This document shows, piece after piece, positions 13,282 to 15,641 of a stretch of DNA of 15,641 bases; position 1 is the stretch's first letter; the number at the start of each line of letters is the position of its first letter. Made by a program: the position numbers and the translations under genes. The stretch covers positions 1 through 15,641 of the forward strand of contig JAGXSR010000161.1 of the NCBI GenBank assembly GCA_018333405.1. Reading direction: 5' to 3'. A model generated the notes under the pieces. That model did not search any database, had not been told where the DNA came from, and saw nothing but the letters and a program-made list of their open reading frames with translations. The stretch is from Dethiobacter sp. (lineage in GTDB: Bacteria > Bacillota > Dethiobacteria > DTU022).

Positions 13282-15360
13282 ATGAACCAGCAGATCTCTT
13301 TAGAAAAAGTCAGGAATATTGGCATTGCCGCCCATATCGATGCCGGTAAAACAACAACTACTGAAAGAATTCTTTTCTATACCGGCAAATTGCATAAATT
13401 GGGTGAAGTGCATGAAGGCACTGCTACCATGGACTGGATGGCCCAGGAGCAGGAACGGGGAATTACGATTACTTCTGCTGCCACGACTTGCGTGTGGAGG
13501 GATTGTCGTATTAATATTATCGACACACCAGGGCACGTGGACTTTACAGTTGAAGTGGAGCGATCGATGCGTATTCTTGACGGGGTCGTGGCAGTATTTT
13601 GCGCCAAGGGCGGGGTAGAGCCCCAATCGGAAACGGTTTGGCGGCAGGCTGAACGCTACCATGTTCCCAGGCTTGCGTATGTCAATAAAATGGATATTAC
13701 CGGCGCGGATTTCTTTAATGTAATTCGCCAGCTGCGCAATAAACTGCATGCCCGCGCACTGCCGCTGCAGCTGCCTATCGGCACGGAAGGAAGCTTTATC
13801 GGGGTAGTCGATCTGATCACGCAGAGAGCATTTTACTTTGACGACGATTTGGGCGCCAGCAGTAAAGAGACGGAAATTCCCGAGTTTTTGCGGGAGCAGG
13901 CTGCCGATTACCTTGAGAAAATCCTGGAAACTGTGGCTGAATATGACGATGCGCTGATGGAAAAATATTTTAACGGCCAGGAGATTACTGCTGATGAATG
14001 TTACCGGGCCTTGCGTCAGGCTACCATCTATCATGGTCTGGTGCCGGTACTGTGCGGTTCCTCTTACCGGAATAAAGGGGTTCAACCCCTGCTGGATGCG
14101 GTTATCCGTTTCCTTCCCTCACCCTTGGATGTAGGTGCGGTGAAGGGGTTTCATCCTGATACCGGTCAGGAAGACTTTAGATTGCCCGCAGATGAGGCGC
14201 CTTTCTGTGCGCTTGTATTTAAAATTATGGTGGACGCTTATGTCGGTAAACTTGCTTTTGTGCGGGTTTATTCCGGTCAATTGAAAAGCGGAAGCATGGT
14301 CTTAAACGTAACCAGGCAGAAGCGCCAGCGCATCGGGCGTCTGCTTAGGATGCATGCTAATTATCGGGAAGAGATTAAAGAGGCTTCGACCGGTGATATT
14401 CTGGCTGTAGTCGGGCCGAAGGAGATCAGCACGGGGGATACCTTGTGCGCCTTAAACCAACCGATCATTTTAGAGTCAATTCAGTTTCCCGAACCGGTTA
14501 TCTCTGTGGCCATTGAACCAAAAACGAAAGCCGACCAGGATAAAATGGGTCTTTCCCTGCAACAGCTGGCGGAAGAGGATCCCACTTTCCATACTTATAC
14601 TGACGCAGACACTGGCCAAACCATTATCTCCGGTATGGGCGAGCTCCATTTGGAAATCATTGTCGACCGATTGTTGCGGGAGTTTAAGGTGCAGGCTAAT
14701 GTAGGCAAACCGCAGGTAGCTTATAAAGAAACGGTTAAAGGTGAAGCAATAGCTGAAGGCCGATTTATACGTCAAACCGGGGGGCGTGGTCAGTACGGCC
14801 ATGTAAAGATCGAACTTTCTCCGTCCGATCCGGGGCAGGGCTTTATCTTTGAAAATAAAGTTGTCGGCGGCGCGGTACCCAGAGAATATATTCCCGCTGT
14901 GGAAAACGGCCTGAAGGAAGCTGCCACAAACGGTGTTTTAGCCGGATATCCGGTGATCGATATCAGGGTGAAGTTGCTGGATGGTTCCTACCATGAGGTG
15001 GACTCTTCCGAAATGGCTTTTCGTATCGCCGCTTCTATGGCTTTAAAAAAGGCTTTTACCCAGGCTCAGCCGGTATTGTTGGAGCCGACGATGAAGGTGG
15101 AGATTAACGTCCCTGAGGAGTACATGGGAGATGTAATTGGTGACTTTACCGGTCGCCGCGGAAGGATTCTCGGCACGGAAATTGCGAACGGAGTGTACAT
15201 TATTCGTGGGGTGGCCCCTTTACTTGATATGTTTGGATACGCCACGGAGCTCCGCTCCCGGTCACAGGGTCGCGGTGTTTATAATATGGAGTTTTACCGT
15301 TACGAGGAAGTACCGCAAAGTATTGCCCAAAAGATCATTACGCAAAGCGTGGCCTATTAA
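13282..15360 (+). CDS. fusA: Translation elongation factor G
   Basis: EF-G is the GTPase that drives tRNA-mRNA translocation and, with RRF, ribosome recycling. Starting at ATG 13282 after AAAGGAGGG (13267-13275) gives 692 residues, the normal EF-G length. The frame stays open upstream to a TTG at 13231, but that start lacks a ribosome-binding site and adds unconserved residues. GTPase motifs are complete: AHIDAGKT (17-24), RGITIT (59-64), DTPGH (81-85, catalytic H85) and NKMD (135-138). Domain II, then domains III-V with GMGELHLEII, GGRGQYGHVKIE and the C-terminal GYATELRSRSQGRG follow. NKMD is followed by ITGADF where RxGADF is more usual. This looks like the canonical housekeeping copy, given its place between rpsG and tuf. 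Confidence 0.98.
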   Translation: MNQQISLEKVRNIGIAAHIDAGKTTTTERILFYTGKLHKLGEVHEGTATMDWMAQEQERGITITSAATTCVWRDCRINIIDTPGHVDFTVEVERSMRILDGVVAVFCAKGGVEPQSETVWRQAERYHVPRLAYVNKMDITGADFFNVIRQLRNKLHARALPLQLPIGTEGSFIGVVDLITQRAFYFDDDLGASSKETEIPEFLREQAADYLEKILETVAEYDDALMEKYFNGQEITADECYRALRQATIYHGLVPVLCGSSYRNKGVQPLLDAVIRFLPSPLDVGAVKGFHPDTGQEDFRLPADEAPFCALVFKIMVDAYVGKLAFVRVYSGQLKSGSMVLNVTRQKRQRIGRLLRMHANYREEIKEASTGDILAVVGPKEISTGDTLCALNQPIILESIQFPEPVISVAIEPKTKADQDKMGLSLQQLAEEDPTFHTYTDADTGQTIISGMGELHLEIIVDRLLREFKVQANVGKPQVAYKETVKGEAIAEGRFIRQTGGRGQYGHVKIELSPSDPGQGFIFENKVVGGAVPREYIPAVENGLKEAATNGVLAGYPVIDIRVKLLDGSYHEVDSSEMAFRIAASMALKKAFTQAQPVLLEPTMKVEINVPEEYMGDVIGDFTGRRGRILGTEIANGVYIIRGVAPLLDMFGYATELRSRSQGRGVYNMEFYRYEEVPQSIAQKIITQSVAY

Positions 15361-15380
15361 TTTTTGGAGGTGTAATTCAG

Positions 15381-15641
15381 GTGGCGAAGAAGAAGTTTGA
15401 GCGGACGAAGCCTCATGTGAATGTGGGGACTATTGGGCATGTTGATCATGGTAAGACTACGTTGACGGCGGCGATAACTTATTGTTTATCTAGTGCCGGT
15501 TTTGCGAAGAGGACTTCTTTTGATGAGATAGACAAGGCGCCTGAGGAGAAGGAGCGTGGTATTACTATTGCTACTGCTCATGTGGAGTATGAGACGCAGA
15601 ATCGTCATTATGCGCATGTGGATTGTCCGGGTCATGCTGAT
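15381..15641 (+). CDS. tuf: Elongation factor Tu, N-terminal part (3' truncated by window edge)
   Basis: The first 87 residues of EF-Tu, starting at GTG 15381 after GGAGGTG (15366-15372). The G1 loop GHVDHGKT (19-26), the switch I threonine in ERGITIAT and the G3 motif DCPGHAD at the window end are intact. Codon use is extreme: 82 of 87 third positions are G or T and only two are C, unlike fusA immediately upstream and unlike the EF-Tu fragment at positions 2-226. The wording GITIATAHVEYET, from memory, is commoner in deltaproteobacterial EF-Tu than in Clostridia, where IST or INT is typical. It is the last gene of the str operon as far as visible, 20 bp after fusA. Confidence 0.97.
   Translation, partial: MAKKKFERTKPHVNVGTIGHVDHGKTTLTAAITYCLSSAGFAKRTSFDEIDKAPEEKERGITIATAHVEYETQNRHYAHVDCPGHAD

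Noticed and set aside
13300..14085. 261-codon open frame on the minus strand inside fusA
   Set aside because: It lies entirely antisense to EF-G, whose GTPase motifs are in the + frame; it has no recognisable domain or ribosome-binding site and is a codon-bias shadow.

Overview
The window looks like the chromosome of a Gram-positive-type anaerobe of the Clostridia, plausibly close to Peptococcaceae/Desulfotomaculales. That placement comes from memory of family sequences (RpoC N-terminus starting MLDVNNF, RpoB/RpoC wording, single-span SecE, L7Ae-like gene between rpoC and rpsL, strong AGGAGG ribosome-binding sites, TTG/GTG starts) and is an inference. Every gene is on the + strand and coding density is high. 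No tRNA, rRNA, IS element, CRISPR array or phage gene was seen.

Layout: the 3' end of an EF-Tu gene (2-226) is followed by a hairpin, then rpmG (L33, 356-505), secE, nusG, a 185-bp leader, rplK and rplA. Next come an L10-type leader with an attenuator hairpin, rplJ and rplL, then a 336-bp control region (perfect 10-bp terminator hairpin, then two candidate promoters), rpoB and rpoC. A near-consensus promoter right after rpoC opens the str operon: L7Ae-like protein, an unusual 12-bp hairpin, rpsL, rpsG, fusA, and the 5' end of a tuf gene (15381 to the window end).

The genes form one expression factory. Core RNA polymerase beta and beta' are made beside NusG, SecE (secretion channel), the 50S stalk-base and L1 proteins (L11, L1, L10, L7/L12), the 30S decoding proteins S12 and S7, and the elongation factors EF-G and EF-Tu. 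The control points visible in the intergenic DNA separate this into at least four transcriptional or translational units: tuf/rpmG, the L10 leader, the rplL-rpoB gap and the rpoC-L7Ae gap.

The content is largely textbook, and I do not see a new multi-gene system. The points that stand out are: (1) a roughly 160-residue acidic C-terminal tail on RpoB carrying a nearly perfect 72-bp tandem duplication; (2) the two flanking tuf fragments, whose third-codon-position usage is almost opposite, the downstream one being 94% G/T-ending; (3) a strong unexplained hairpin just upstream of rpsL; (4) two candidate rpoB promoters that share the same motif directly after their -10 boxes; (5) a 13-codon mini-ORF overlapping the rpoC start; (6) an abnormally distant Shine-Dalgarno sequence for nusG.
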